From Streptomyces sp. NBC_01264 (lineage in GTDB: Bacteria > Actinomycetota > Actinomycetes > Streptomycetales > Streptomycetaceae), in assembly GCF_026340675.1 (NCBI RefSeq), contig NZ_JAPEOX010000001.1, positions 3,720,001-3,784,000 of the forward strand: 64,000 nucleotides of DNA, written 5' to 3'. Position 1 is the first letter of the stretch; every line of letters starts with the position of its first letter. The notes under the pieces are model-generated. The model was given only the letters and a program-made list of their open reading frames with translations. It searched no databases and was not told the origin of the DNA. Below, in pieces: positions 8,065 through 16,718 of the stretch. The position numbers and the translations under genes are program-made.

Positions 8065-9413
8065 TCGTGTACGGCCCATGAGGCGGCCAGCGCCGCCGCG
8101 GCGGTCAGTGCGGGCCACCACGGCAGCCAGGCGCCCAGACCGGCCGACCTCAGGAGCTCCGCGAGCATCGGGAAGGTGCCGCCGAACAGGCTGATCGCGG
8201 CCGCCGTGGGCAGGCCCACGGCGACGGCGCGCACCGCGGGCGGGAACAGCTGCCCGGCGAAGACGTTGCTCACCGCGAGCGGCAGGCCCAGCAGGAAGAG
8301 CAGCACCACGGTGACCAGTTGGACGGGGACCCGTCCGGAGTCCATGGCCAGCAGCAGCGGTACGGTGCCCAGCGCGAGCCCGGCGAAGCCGAGCCGCAGG
8401 ACGGGCAACGCCCCGAACCGGTCGGCGGCCCTGCCCCCGCCGAGCATGGCCGCGAGGAGCGCCACCATGCCCAGGAGCAGTGCGGCGGAGGTCTCCTCCT
8501 TGCCGGCGGCCCCGGCGCTCTCGGCGTACGAGGGGAAGTCGACGGTGACGAAGTAGAAGGTGGTGGTGGCCCCGGAGGTGATGGCGAACACCACGGCGAG
8601 CCGCCCGAGATGGGCCCGCAGCACCGGCCAGGGGCTCGCGGCCCTCGCCGGCGGTGCCGCCCCGGTCTCCTCCCCCGCCTCCGCGGGCGGGGCCGCTCCC
8701 TGCGCGGCCCCGCCCGCGGTGGCGGCCGTGAAGACGGCGCACTCCGCCGCGCCGCGCCGGATCCACAGGGCGGTCAGCCCGAGCAGTCCGCCGAAGACGA
8801 AGCCGTAGCGCCAGGCGCCGTCCTCGACCCCGCTCTCCCCGAACACCGCGAGCAGGACGTTCATGACGATGAAGGAGAGCGCGCTGCCCAGCACCACGCC
8901 CCCGTAGGAGACGGCGCTGTAAAGGTAGCGGCGCCCGGCCGGTGCGGTCTCGGTGACGTACGCGGCCACACTCGGGTTCTCCGCCCCGACCGACAGGCCC
9001 TGCACCAGCCGGGCCCCGACCACCAGGAGCGGAGCCGCCAGGCCGATGGAGGCGTAGCCGGGGACGACGGCCAGGAGCAGGGAGCCGGCGGCGATCAGGC
9101 CGACCGTGAGGGTCAGTCCGTAGCGCCGGCCGCGGGTGTCGGTGAGGCGGCCGATGAGCACGCTGCCCAGTGGGCGGACCAGGAAGCCGAGGGCGAAGCC
9201 GAGGTAGGCGGCGATGAGTCGGGTGGTGGGCGAGGTGCCGGGGAACAGCGCCTCGGCGAAGTAGGGGGCGAGGATCCCGTAGATGGTCCAGTCGTAGGCC
9301 TCGACGACCGAGCCGACGGTGGCGGCGGCCAGTTCCCCGCGGGGCCGCCGGGCCGGTGCGGCGGCGGGGGTCGCCACCACCGCCGCACGGCCCGCTTGTT
9401 CAGTGCTGGTCAT
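8034..9413 (-). CDS. MHS-type (metabolite:H+ symporter) MFS transporter
   Basis: A 459-residue transporter of the ProP/ShiA/KgtP group. It shows the GSVVEAYDWTIYGILAPYFA start of the first helix, the RPLGSVLIGRLTDTRGRRYG loop between helices 2 and 3, and GLSVGAENPSVAAYVTETAP in helix 5. The family imports small carboxylates, betaines or osmolytes. It overlaps the end of the preceding gene by 14 bases. The C-terminus is a histidine-rich tail HEHAGHEHPGH encoded by a duplicated 23-base segment. Together with the other MFS gene the operon has two different transporters, perhaps one for precursor uptake and one for export. Confidence 0.85.
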   Translation of the reverse strand: MTSTEQAGRAAVVATPAAAPARRPRGELAAATVGSVVEAYDWTIYGILAPYFAEALFPGTSPTTRLIAAYLGFALGFLVRPLGSVLIGRLTDTRGRRYGLTLTVGLIAAGSLLLAVVPGYASIGLAAPLLVVGARLVQGLSVGAENPSVAAYVTETAPAGRRYLYSAVSYGGVVLGSALSFIVMNVLLAVFGESGVEDGAWRYGFVFGGLLGLTALWIRRGAAECAVFTAATAGGAAQGAAPPAEAGEETGAAPPARAASPWPVLRAHLGRLAVVFAITSGATTTFYFVTVDFPSYAESAGAAGKEETSAALLLGMVALLAAMLGGGRAADRFGALPVLRLGFAGLALGTVPLLLAMDSGRVPVQLVTVVLLFLLGLPLAVSNVFAGQLFPPAVRAVAVGLPTAAAISLFGGTFPMLAELLRSAGLGAWLPWWPALTAAAALAASWAVHEHAGHEHPGH

Positions 9414-10113
9414 CCGTTACTCCGTAGACCCTGATCAATGAGGTGTCCTGCCCGGGGAAGGGCACGGCGTGCAGCCGGACCCCGGTCGCCGGGAGGGCGT
9501 CCAGGCCGGTCAGGCCCGTGAGGGCGGGCAGGCCGGCGGCGGCGAGCGCCGCCGCCACCGGCCCGTCGCCCTCACGGCTGTCGGTCGCCACGAGGAGCGC
9601 GCCCTGCCCGGCGAGCAGGTCCACCGCGTCCTCGGTGAGGTACGGGCCGGCCGCGCGGCCGGTCTGCACGACGACGGCGTGCCCCGCGAGGTCGAAGGGG
9701 GCCAGCGCGAGCCGGTCGGCGACCGGCGCTCCGGCTCCGAGGAGCCGGACCAGGACCACGGGAAGGTCCACCAGGCCGGCGAGGCCCGGGGTGGCGCCCG
9801 CACCCGTCGGCCAGTCGGCCCGGGTCGCGGGGCCGGTCAGGTCCGTCGTGGTGCGGCCCGCACCGGCGGCGCCGGTGTCGCGGGAGCCCTTGTGGGGCTC
9901 CTGGAGCAGCTCCCGGCGGGTGATCTTCGTACTGCCGACCATCAGCAGTCCGAGGTGGCGGACGATCAGTTCGCCCAGGTCCCCGTCGGTGATGTCGTCA
10001 CCGGGGATGTCCAGGCGGAACCCCTGCATCTGCAGGGCGCCTCCGTTGCTGAAGACGACCTCCGCGTCGAAGTCGACCCGCCACTCGGCGCAGTTGTTCG
10101 TTCCCGTGGTCAT
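9400..10113 (-). CDS. Two-part protein with the C-terminal half of a cyclase (kynurenine formamidase-like) domain
   Basis: A 237-residue protein. Residues 1 to about 80 (WRVDFDAEVVFSNGGALQMQ through EPHKGSRD) form a compact domain that I cannot name. Residues from about 105 match the second half of the metal-dependent cyclase/kynurenine formamidase family: GLVDLPVVLVRL, HAVVVQTG, GPYLTEDAVDLLAGQGALLV and LTGLDALPATGVRL. The family's HxGTHxDxP metal motif, which should precede this part, is absent, so the protein is probably not a hydrolase of the usual kind. AAGGA precedes the ATG. It lies 72 bases after the aminotransferase gene; a small hairpin (10169-10187) overlaps that stop codon. Confidence 0.6.
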   Translation of the reverse strand: MTTGTNNCAEWRVDFDAEVVFSNGGALQMQGFRLDIPGDDITDGDLGELIVRHLGLLMVGSTKITRRELLQEPHKGSRDTGAAGAGRTTTDLTGPATRADWPTGAGATPGLAGLVDLPVVLVRLLGAGAPVADRLALAPFDLAGHAVVVQTGRAAGPYLTEDAVDLLAGQGALLVATDSREGDGPVAAALAAAGLPALTGLTGLDALPATGVRLHAVPFPGQDTSLIRVYGVTDDQH

Positions 10114-10185
10114 GTTCTCTGTCCTTCTCTCCGTGGATCCGTGCGCTGGATCCGTGCTCCGACGTGCCGAACCGGCCTCTCCGGT

Positions 10186-11520
10186 TCAGGCGCAGTCGAT
10201 CAGAGCCTTCTCCAGCGCCGCCGCCATCTCGTGGATCTCCTCGTCGGTGATCACCAGTGGCGGGAGCAGCCGGAGCACGGCGCCGTGCCGCCCGCCGCTC
10301 TCCAGCAGCAGCCCGTGGTCCAGGCAGGCGCGCTTGACGCGTTTGGCCCGGGCCCCGTCGGCGGGAAGCGAACCGAGGGAATCGGCGCGGCCCGCGGGGT
10401 CCACCATCTCGATGCCCCACATCAGCCCCCGGCCGCGGACCTGGCCGATCTCGGGGCGAGCGGCGGCCAGCCGGCCGAGCAGGTCGGCGAGCAACCTGCC
10501 TTTGGCGGCGGCCTTTTCGATCAGCCCCTCGGACTCGGTGACCCGCATGGCGGCGAGTCCCGCGACCAGGGCGACCTGGTTGCCGCGGAAGGTGCCCGCG
10601 TGGGCTCCGGGGGTCCAGGCGTCGTACTTGCGGTGGTAGAGCAGCAGCGACAGCGGGAAGCCGCCGCCGGCCGCCTTGGACACGAGGACGGCGTCCGGCT
10701 CGATCCCGGACTCCTCGAAGGCCCACATGGTGCCGGTGCGTCCGAAGCCCGCCTGGATCTCGTCCAGGACCAGCGGGATGTCCAGCCGGGCGGTGATCTC
10801 CCGCAGCCCGCGCAGCCAGGCCGCCGGCGCGGGGATGACCCCGCCCTCGCCCTGGACCGCTTCGACGAAGACCGCGGCCGGTGTGGTGATGCCGCTCTCC
10901 GGGTCGGTGAGCAGCCGCTCGATGTAGGTCAGGCCGGCCCGGACGCCCGCCTCGCCGCCGATGCCGAAGGGGCAGCGGTAGTCGTAGGGATAGGGCAGGT
11001 GGTGCACGTCCGGCATGAGGGAGGGCACGGACTCCTTGGCGCCCAGGTTGCCGGTGAGGGCGAGGGCGCCCGCCGTCATCCCGTGGTAGGCCCCGTGGAA
11101 GGAGATCACCGTTCGGCGGCCGGTGGCGATCTTGAGCAGCTTGATCGCGGCCTCGGTGGCGTCGGTGCCCGCCGGTCCGCAGAACTGGGTCTTGAAGGTG
11201 TCCGCCATGGTGCCCGGCAGCCGTGCGTACAGCGCCCGGAGGTACTCGTACTTGGCCGGGGTGGTCAGGTCCAGTGCCTGCTGGACCTGACCGGAGGTGA
11301 GGTACTCCCCCACCGCGGCCAGGACGTCCGGGTGGTTGTGCCCCAGGGCGAGGGTGCCCGCCGCGGCGAGGCAGTCCAGGTACTCGCGGCCGTGCCCGTC
11401 GCGGATGCGTGCGCCGTGGCCCTCCGCGAGGAGCCGGCCGAAGGCGTTGGCGTAGGTCCGGGCGCCCGATTCGCGCGCCTCGACGAAGGTGTACATCTCG
11501 TCCGGCGTGAGGGTGGTCAC
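10186..11520 (-). CDS. Class III aminotransferase, diaminobutyrate--2-oxoglutarate type
   Basis: A 444-residue class III PLP enzyme. Landmarks are the cofactor-phosphate region FCGPAGTDATEAAIKLLK (about 113-130), FHGAYHGMTAG, the aspartate in VLDEIQAGFGRTG (D253), the PLP lysine in VSKAAGGGFP (K282) and GTFRGNQ. This pattern fits the EctB/Dat group, which converts aspartate 4-semialdehyde and glutamate to 2,4-diaminobutyrate, although related enzymes use other omega-amino acids. The GTG start overlaps the hypF-like stop as GTGA. Ectoine synthase and DABA acetyltransferase (EctC/EctA) homologues are not obvious here, so ectoine is unlikely as the product. Region E carries a second enzyme of this class. 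Confidence 0.85.
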   Translation of the reverse strand: MTTLTPDEMYTFVEARESGARTYANAFGRLLAEGHGARIRDGHGREYLDCLAAAGTLALGHNHPDVLAAVGEYLTSGQVQQALDLTTPAKYEYLRALYARLPGTMADTFKTQFCGPAGTDATEAAIKLLKIATGRRTVISFHGAYHGMTAGALALTGNLGAKESVPSLMPDVHHLPYPYDYRCPFGIGGEAGVRAGLTYIERLLTDPESGITTPAAVFVEAVQGEGGVIPAPAAWLRGLREITARLDIPLVLDEIQAGFGRTGTMWAFEESGIEPDAVLVSKAAGGGFPLSLLLYHRKYDAWTPGAHAGTFRGNQVALVAGLAAMRVTESEGLIEKAAAKGRLLADLLGRLAAARPEIGQVRGRGLMWGIEMVDPAGRADSLGSLPADGARAKRVKRACLDHGLLLESGGRHGAVLRLLPPLVITDEEIHEMAAALEKALIDCA

Positions 11521-13964
11521 GTCGTCACTCCTCTTCCATTCCTCAGGTGTGAGCGGGCGTCGGCGACCATGACCTGGCCGAGGGCGATCCCGCCGTCATT
11601 GGTCGGGACGAGCCGGTGGACAAAGGTGTCGAAACCGTCGGCGGTCAGCCCGGTCAGACAGTTGAGCAGCAGGAACTCGTTGAGGAACACGCCTCCGGAG
11701 AGGGCGACCTGGTTGACCCCGGTCTCCTCCCGCAGCGCCCTGCAGCGCTCGCGGACCATGTCGACGACGGCCGTGTGGAACCGGCGGCTGATCCGCTCCA
11801 CGGGCAGTCCGGCGGCGATGTCGGCGGCCATGGCCCGGATCACGGGCCGCGGGTCCACCTCGGTCAGCCCGTCCGCCTCGTAGGCCCCGAAGCGGTACGA
11901 GGCCTGCGGCTCGCGGGTGGCGTCGCGGTCGAGCAGCCCCTCCAGCTCGATCGGGCCCTGGGCCTCGTACTCGGCCGTGGCGCAGACCCCGGCGAGGGCG
12001 GCGGCCCCGTCGAAGAGGCGGCCCATGCTGGAGGTGGGCGGGGAGTTGATCCCGCGGGCCGCCATCGTCGCGAAGACCCGCCGGCGCTGCCCGTCGAGGA
12101 CGGCGAGGGCGGGGAAGCCCGCCAGCGCCCGGTCCCCGTCCCCGTCGAAGGCGTCCAGGGCGAGTGCGTACCCGGTGCGGATGGGTTCGCGCACGGCCTG
12201 GTCCCCGCCGATCAGCGGCAGGCCGCGCATCCGGCCGACCCGGCGGAAGGCGGCGTAGTCCCCCAGGAGGAACTCCCCGCCCCAGACCGTGCCGTCCTCG
12301 CCGTAGCCGAAGCCGTCGAAGATCACTCCGAGGGTGGTGCCGCTCACGTGGTTCTCCGCCATGCAGGAGGCCATGTGGGCGTGGTGGTGCTGGACTTCCA
12401 CGGTGGGCAGCGCCGGGCCGGTGCCGTCGTCGTCGAGGGCGGCCCGGGTGGAGCGGAACTGCGGATGCATGTCGTGCGCCGTGGCCTCGGGCTTCAGGGC
12501 GTACAGCTGCGCCAGGTGCCGGGCGGTGCGGTGGTGCGCGGCGAAGGTCTCGTCGTTCTTGAGGTCGCCGACGTGCTGGCTGAGGAAGACCTGGGAGCCG
12601 TTGGTGAGGGCGACGGTCGTCTTCAGTTCGGCGCCGAGGGCGACCACGGGGGCCAGCTCACGGCCGACGTCCACGGGGTAGGGGGCGTAGCCGCGGGCCC
12701 GGCGGATGAACTGGAGCAGCGGTTCGTCGAGTTCGGGGTGGTCGGAGAGGCGCACCACGGAGTCGTCCACCCGGATCTCGATGTCGCGGTCGTGGTAGAG
12801 GATCACGTCCGCGATCTCGAAGAGCTGCTCCAGGGCCTCCTCGTTGCGGTAGGCGATGGGGTAGCCGGAGATGTTGCCGCTGGTGGCGACGAGCGCTTCG
12901 AGGCCGGGCTCGTCCAGCAGCAGGTGGTGGTGGGGTGCCGAGGGCAGCATGATCCCCAGGTTGGGGTTGCGCGGGGCCACGGACTCGGGGAGGGAGCCCG
13001 CGCGCTTGCGGGCCAGCAGGATGGGCCGGGCCGGCGAGCGCAGGACGTCGATCTCCGCCTCGGAGAGCTCCACCAGGCCCTGTGCGGTGACGAGGTCGCG
13101 GACCATCACCGCGAACGGCTTGGAGTCGCGGCGCTTGCGGCCGCGCAGCAGGGCCACGGCCTCGGCGTTGGTCGCGTCCACCACGAGGTGGAAGCCGCCG
13201 ACGCTCTTCATGGCCGCGATCCCGCCGTCGGCCAGCACCCGGGCCGCCCGCAGGAGGGCCTCGTCCCCTTCGGCCGTGCCCCCCTCGCGGTCCCGGAGCA
13301 GCAGCCGGGGGCCGCAGTCCGGGCACGCGTTGGGCTGCGCGTGGTAGCGCCGGTCCATCGGGTCCTCGTACTCGCCCTTGCAGTCCGGGCACATGGTGAA
13401 GGTGGCCATGGTGGTCATCGGACGGTCGTACGGCAGGTCCTGGATGATGGAGTAACGGGGCCCGCAGTTGGTGCAGTTGATGAAGGGGTAGCGGTGCCGG
13501 CGGTCCTTCGGGTCGCGAAGTTCCGCCTGGCAGTCGCCGCATACGTGGGTGTCCGCCGGGAGCAGCGCGGACCGGGCTCCGGTGTGCTCGCTGTGCACGA
13601 TGGTGAACGGGCCCGCGGGCACGGTGCCGCGGTCCAGTCCCCGGGTCGGCCGGACCTCGTCCACCCGGGCGAGTTCGGGGGCGCGTCCACTGAGGCCCGC
13701 CGCGAACTCCTCCAGGGCGGCGACCGGTCCGGACGCCTCCACCAGCACGCCTTCGGGGTCGTTGCGAACCCAGCCTGAGAGGCCGAGTTCACGGGCCAGC
13801 TTGTAGACGAACGGCCGGTAGCCGACGCCCTGGACCACGCCGGTGACGCGGATGCGCCACTCCTCGACAGCGCTGCCGGCGCTACTTGCGCGGCCCGCGT
13901 TGCTGTCGGCGCTGCCGGTCCCGGCGGGCCGCTCCGTGACGGTCTGCTGCTCGGTGCTGCTCAT
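11517..13964 (-). CDS. hypF: HypF-like carbamoyltransferase
   Basis: A full-length 815-residue HypF. Domain order: acylphosphatase-like domain (about 37-125, VVQGVGYRPF); two zinc motifs (C142/C145/C164/C167 and C192/C195/C214/C217); a YrdC-like domain (KSVGGFHLVVDA, RKRRDSKPFAVMV); and a Kae1-like domain with VEVQHHHAHMAS, FDGFGYGEDGTVWGGE, LSGGVFLNE and NDGGIALGQ. HypF turns carbamoyl phosphate into a carbamoyl-adenylate and passes the carbamoyl group to the C-terminal cysteine of HypE. The catalytic motifs look complete. The ATG at 13962-13964 follows GAGGAA. hypE lies directly upstream in the same operon. No hypA, hypB, hypC, hypD or hydrogenase gene is in the window. Confidence 0.9.
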   Translation of the reverse strand: MSSTEQQTVTERPAGTGSADSNAGRASSAGSAVEEWRIRVTGVVQGVGYRPFVYKLARELGLSGWVRNDPEGVLVEASGPVAALEEFAAGLSGRAPELARVDEVRPTRGLDRGTVPAGPFTIVHSEHTGARSALLPADTHVCGDCQAELRDPKDRRHRYPFINCTNCGPRYSIIQDLPYDRPMTTMATFTMCPDCKGEYEDPMDRRYHAQPNACPDCGPRLLLRDREGGTAEGDEALLRAARVLADGGIAAMKSVGGFHLVVDATNAEAVALLRGRKRRDSKPFAVMVRDLVTAQGLVELSEAEIDVLRSPARPILLARKRAGSLPESVAPRNPNLGIMLPSAPHHHLLLDEPGLEALVATSGNISGYPIAYRNEEALEQLFEIADVILYHDRDIEIRVDDSVVRLSDHPELDEPLLQFIRRARGYAPYPVDVGRELAPVVALGAELKTTVALTNGSQVFLSQHVGDLKNDETFAAHHRTARHLAQLYALKPEATAHDMHPQFRSTRAALDDDGTGPALPTVEVQHHHAHMASCMAENHVSGTTLGVIFDGFGYGEDGTVWGGEFLLGDYAAFRRVGRMRGLPLIGGDQAVREPIRTGYALALDAFDGDGDRALAGFPALAVLDGQRRRVFATMAARGINSPPTSSMGRLFDGAAALAGVCATAEYEAQGPIELEGLLDRDATREPQASYRFGAYEADGLTEVDPRPVIRAMAADIAAGLPVERISRRFHTAVVDMVRERCRALREETGVNQVALSGGVFLNEFLLLNCLTGLTADGFDTFVHRLVPTNDGGIALGQVMVADARSHLRNGRGVTT

Positions 13965-13987
13965 GGCGGTTTCCTCGGTCCCTTGTC

Positions 13988-15013
13988 TCAGCAGAGCCGG
14001 GGAAGTTCGGCGCCGAGGAGTTCCTCCAGCTGGGTCTCGCGGCCGTCCTTGTCGCGCAGCAGCACCAGACCTTCGGTTTCCTCGGAGATCTCGCCGATGG
14101 TGACCGCGTGCTTCCCGTAGGGCAGCGAGCGCAGGGCCGCCAGTACGTCGGCCTCCGCCTCCGGGGCCACGAAGACCGCGAGGCAGCCCTCGTTGGCGCA
14201 GTGCAGCGGGTTGATGCCGAGCATGTCCGCGGCCATCGCCGTCTCGTGCTGGATGGGCAGGTCGTCCTGGGCGACGCGGATGGTGCGGCCGAGCTTGTGG
14301 GCGTACTCGTGGAGCACGGCGGTCAGGCCGCCGCGGGTGACGTCGCGCATCGAGCGGACGGCGCCCGCCGCGACGTTCGACAGGACCGTGTCGACCAGGC
14401 CGTTGAGGGGCGCGCAGTCGCTGTCCACCCGCTGCTCGAAGCCGAGGCCCTCGCGGATGGAGAGCAGGTGCACCGTGTGGTTGCCGATGGGGCCGCTGAG
14501 GATCACCTTGTCGCCGGGGCGCACGTCGGTCATGGTGAGCGGCTCGCGCTCGAAGACCCCGACGCCCGCGGTGTTCAGGTAGATCTGGTCGGCCTCGCCC
14601 GTGCGGACCACCTTGGTGTCGCCGCCGACGATCTGTACGCCGGCCTCGCGGGCGGTGTCGCGGATCGACTCCAGGACCTGGACCAGCTTGGGGACGGGGA
14701 GCCCGGTCTCCAGGATCATGCCGAGGGTGAGGTACTTGGGCCGGGCGCCGGCGACGGCCAGGTCGTTGACGGTGCCGCAGACCGCGATCTTCCCGATGTC
14801 CCCGTTGCCGAAGAACGGCGGGTCGATCACGAAGGAGTCGGTGGTCATCGCGATGCGGTCGCCCTCGATCTTGAGGACCGCGCTGTCCTCCATGATGCCG
14901 ACGTACACGTCGCCGAGGGTGGCCGCGATGAGCTGGACCAGGTCCTGGCTGAGCTTCGCGCCGGTGCCGTGGTCGAGGACGATGAATTCGGTGGGATCCA
15001 CGCTCGTGGTCAT
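13988..15013 (-). CDS. hypE: HypE-like carbamoyl dehydratase
   Basis: A 341-residue PurM/HypE-type ATPase. It ends ELPRLC, and the terminal cysteine is the residue that HypF carbamoylates and HypE dehydrates to a protein thiocyanate, the source of cyanide in NiFe hydrogenase. Other landmarks are GPIGNHTVHLLSIREG, MRDVTRGGL, VGGDTKVV and the DDPPF-like VIDPPFFGNGDIGKIAV region. The length and the intact C-terminal cysteine argue for a working enzyme. It is separated from hypF by 23 bases and follows AGGAAGG at its ATG. Whether the cyano group goes to a metal centre or into a metabolite cannot be read from sequence. Confidence 0.92.
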   Translation of the reverse strand: MTTSVDPTEFIVLDHGTGAKLSQDLVQLIAATLGDVYVGIMEDSAVLKIEGDRIAMTTDSFVIDPPFFGNGDIGKIAVCGTVNDLAVAGARPKYLTLGMILETGLPVPKLVQVLESIRDTAREAGVQIVGGDTKVVRTGEADQIYLNTAGVGVFEREPLTMTDVRPGDKVILSGPIGNHTVHLLSIREGLGFEQRVDSDCAPLNGLVDTVLSNVAAGAVRSMRDVTRGGLTAVLHEYAHKLGRTIRVAQDDLPIQHETAMAADMLGINPLHCANEGCLAVFVAPEAEADVLAALRSLPYGKHAVTIGEISEETEGLVLLRDKDGRETQLEELLGAELPRLC

Positions 15014-15056
15014 GCCTGTGCCTTCCTGGAACGGGGAGTTGTGGGGAGGGGCGTGG

Positions 15057-15641
15057 TCACGGGGTCTTGATGTTCTTGCGGGGCAGCCCGCCCTCGGCGT
15101 CGAGGACCTTGATGACGTCGGCGGAGTCGCTCACCGTGGCGCAGTAGCCCTCCAGCCAGTCCAGGGCGCGCTGCTTGTCGTCCAGGCGGGCCGAGACGAC
15201 GCAGTCGGAGGGGACCCAGATGTTGTAGCCGCGGAAGAAGGCGTCGGCGGCGGTGGTCTGGACGCATATCTGCGTCTGCATGCCGGTGATCAGCACGGTG
15301 TCCACGCCGAGGGCCTGGAGGCGGTCGTGCAGGTCGGTCTCGTAGAAGCCCGAGTCCTTGCTCTTCTCCATGACGACGTCCTCGGGGGCCAGGAAGGCCT
15401 CGATGATGTCGGCGCCGTGGGTGCCGCGCTGGACCGGGAGGTAGCCGTCGTAGCGCTCGGCGTTCGGGTCGTCCGGGTCGTTGACCAGCTGCAGGTGGAA
15501 GACGTGGTGGCCGCGGGTGCGCATCTCGTCGAGGAAGCCGGTGAAGTGCGGGGTCGCGGCCTCGACGGCGGCGACGCGCTCCGGGTTCTTCTCGACCAGT
15601 TCGTACTGGAGGTCGTTGGTCAGGACGGCGATCTTGGACAT
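15057..15641 (-). CDS. Isochorismatase-family cysteine hydrolase
   Basis: A 194-residue protein of the isochorismatase/nicotinamidase superfamily. The catalytic triad is visible: D10 in VLTNDLQ, K93 in VMEKSKDSGF and C126 in GMQTQICVQTTAADAFFRGY. Members hydrolyse amides, carbamoyl groups (N-carbamoylsarcosine, ureidoacrylate) or vinyl ethers. Next to hypEF, a carbamoyl or amide substrate is attractive but unproven. The gene lies 43 bases upstream of hypE on the same strand, and AAGGG precedes the ATG. Confidence 0.85.
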   Translation of the reverse strand: MSKIAVLTNDLQYELVEKNPERVAAVEAATPHFTGFLDEMRTRGHHVFHLQLVNDPDDPNAERYDGYLPVQRGTHGADIIEAFLAPEDVVMEKSKDSGFYETDLHDRLQALGVDTVLITGMQTQICVQTTAADAFFRGYNIWVPSDCVVSARLDDKQRALDWLEGYCATVSDSADVIKVLDAEGGLPRKNIKTP

Positions 15642-15936
15642 GGCTGTGCCCTTCGGTGGGGTGGAGGGGTGTGGTCGAGGGAGCGGCGCACCGGCCGGCC
15701 GGCCGCGGGGGGCCGTGGCGCACGGGCGGACCGGCCCGGGGCGGGGTACGGCGTGCTCGGTGCGGGGCCTGCGCGGCCCGGGGGGGCGGCGCGGCGGTGA
15801 GGAGGGGCGCGGATGCGGGTGCGCGGGGCGTACCTCGGGCGGGTGCGCGGACGACGTGCCGCGCGTACGGCCTGCCGGTACGGAGGTCAGAGGGGGCGGC
15901 CGGAGGCCGGGCGGAAGTCGGGCGGGGGCCGGGCGG
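15642..15936. other. Intergenic stretch of 295 bases within the operon
   Basis: A G-rich spacer between the GNAT stop and the isochorismatase start. I see no convincing gene, terminator or promoter. It is the longest gap inside the Region A operon, so an internal promoter for isochorismatase-hypE-hypF is possible. Confidence 0.4.
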
Positions 15937-16518
15937 TCAGCTCGCGACCGGGACGCGGTCGGATCCGAGCTCGTGCAGCCAGCTGCCGGTGGCCTCGAAG
16001 TGGGCCGTGACGTCGGCGAGCCGGGCGTGCATGTAGAAGCCGGTGACGGGGCGGCCGTCGGCGCGGGCGTAGTCGGGCAGCCGCCCGTACTCGCGGAAGC
16101 CCAGGCGCTTCCAGAGCACGGAGGGGCCGTCGTCGCGGACTTCGAGCGTGATGACGTCGCAGCCCATCTCGCCGACCTTGCGCAGGGCCTCGGCCCAGCC
16201 TTCGAGCAGGAACTGCCCGCGGTGGTCGGGGGCCACGACGCAGCGGCGCATTTCGACGATGTGGCGCCGGGCCGGCAGCGGGGCCCGGGCGAGCGTCACC
16301 ATGCCGACGATGCGGCCTTCGTCGTTGCGGACGTGGAGGAGGTCGACGGCGCCCTCGCGCAGGTCGGCCTCGAAGGCCCGCATCAGGGGCAGGCCCTTCT
16401 CCAGGCCCACCGGTTCGTAGAAGCCGAGGGTCATCTCCTTGACCGCGACGGCGTCCATCAGCTCGATCATTTCGCGCATGTCCCGCTCGGACAGTTCGCG
16501 AGGCCATGAATAGTGCAT
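15937..16518 (-). CDS. GNAT-family N-acetyltransferase
   Basis: A 193-residue GNAT protein. The acetyl-CoA site is suggested by RRCVVAPDHRGQFLLEGWAE, which resembles motif A although its glycine pattern is weak. It is followed by VITLEVRDDGPSVLWKRLGF, the usual motif B end with 'A/VLWKRLGF'. The ATG at 16516-16518 has AAGGAAG five bases upstream. It is the second gene of the operon. A plausible job is acylation of an amino group, in toxin self-resistance or as a protecting group later removed by the M20 amidohydrolase. Acceptor unknown. Confidence 0.75.
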   Translation of the reverse strand: MHYSWPRELSERDMREMIELMDAVAVKEMTLGFYEPVGLEKGLPLMRAFEADLREGAVDLLHVRNDEGRIVGMVTLARAPLPARRHIVEMRRCVVAPDHRGQFLLEGWAEALRKVGEMGCDVITLEVRDDGPSVLWKRLGFREYGRLPDYARADGRPVTGFYMHARLADVTAHFEATGSWLHELGSDRVPVAS

Positions 16519-16718
16519 CGTCTTCCTTGGTGAGTAGACGGTGGAGCAGCCGGACCCCGGACATCGCGGCACTGCCCCCGTGGGGGCCGCGCGGCACATC
16601 TGGAACGCAATGCCCGGGATCGCCGGACTGCGGGGGTGTCGGCCCTTCAGCCCTTCAGAGGCGTCGGCGCTGCGGCGTCGGCCCTTCAGGGCATCGCCGG
16701 CGGGTGGGGGCCGGCCGG
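16519..16718. other. 200-base spacer with short direct repeats
   Basis: Between the diiron gene stop and the GNAT start. It contains three copies of gcccttcag near 16639-16690 and repeated gcgtcgg blocks, but no open reading frame with a ribosome-binding site. It may hold an internal processing site or attenuator; this is not clear. Confidence 0.35.

Noticed and set aside
10186-11520. Ectoine biosynthesis locus
   Set aside because: The aminotransferase is EctB-like, but no EctA, EctC or EctD homologue is next to it.
9469-11883. Long plus-strand open frame across the cyclase-like, aminotransferase and hypF genes
   Set aside because: It crosses three genuine minus-strand genes and has no ribosome-binding site or domain; a GC artefact.
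11517-15013. Part of a hydrogenase maturation locus
   Set aside because: No hydrogenase subunit, hypA, hypB, hypC or hypD homologue is found anywhere in the 64 kb.
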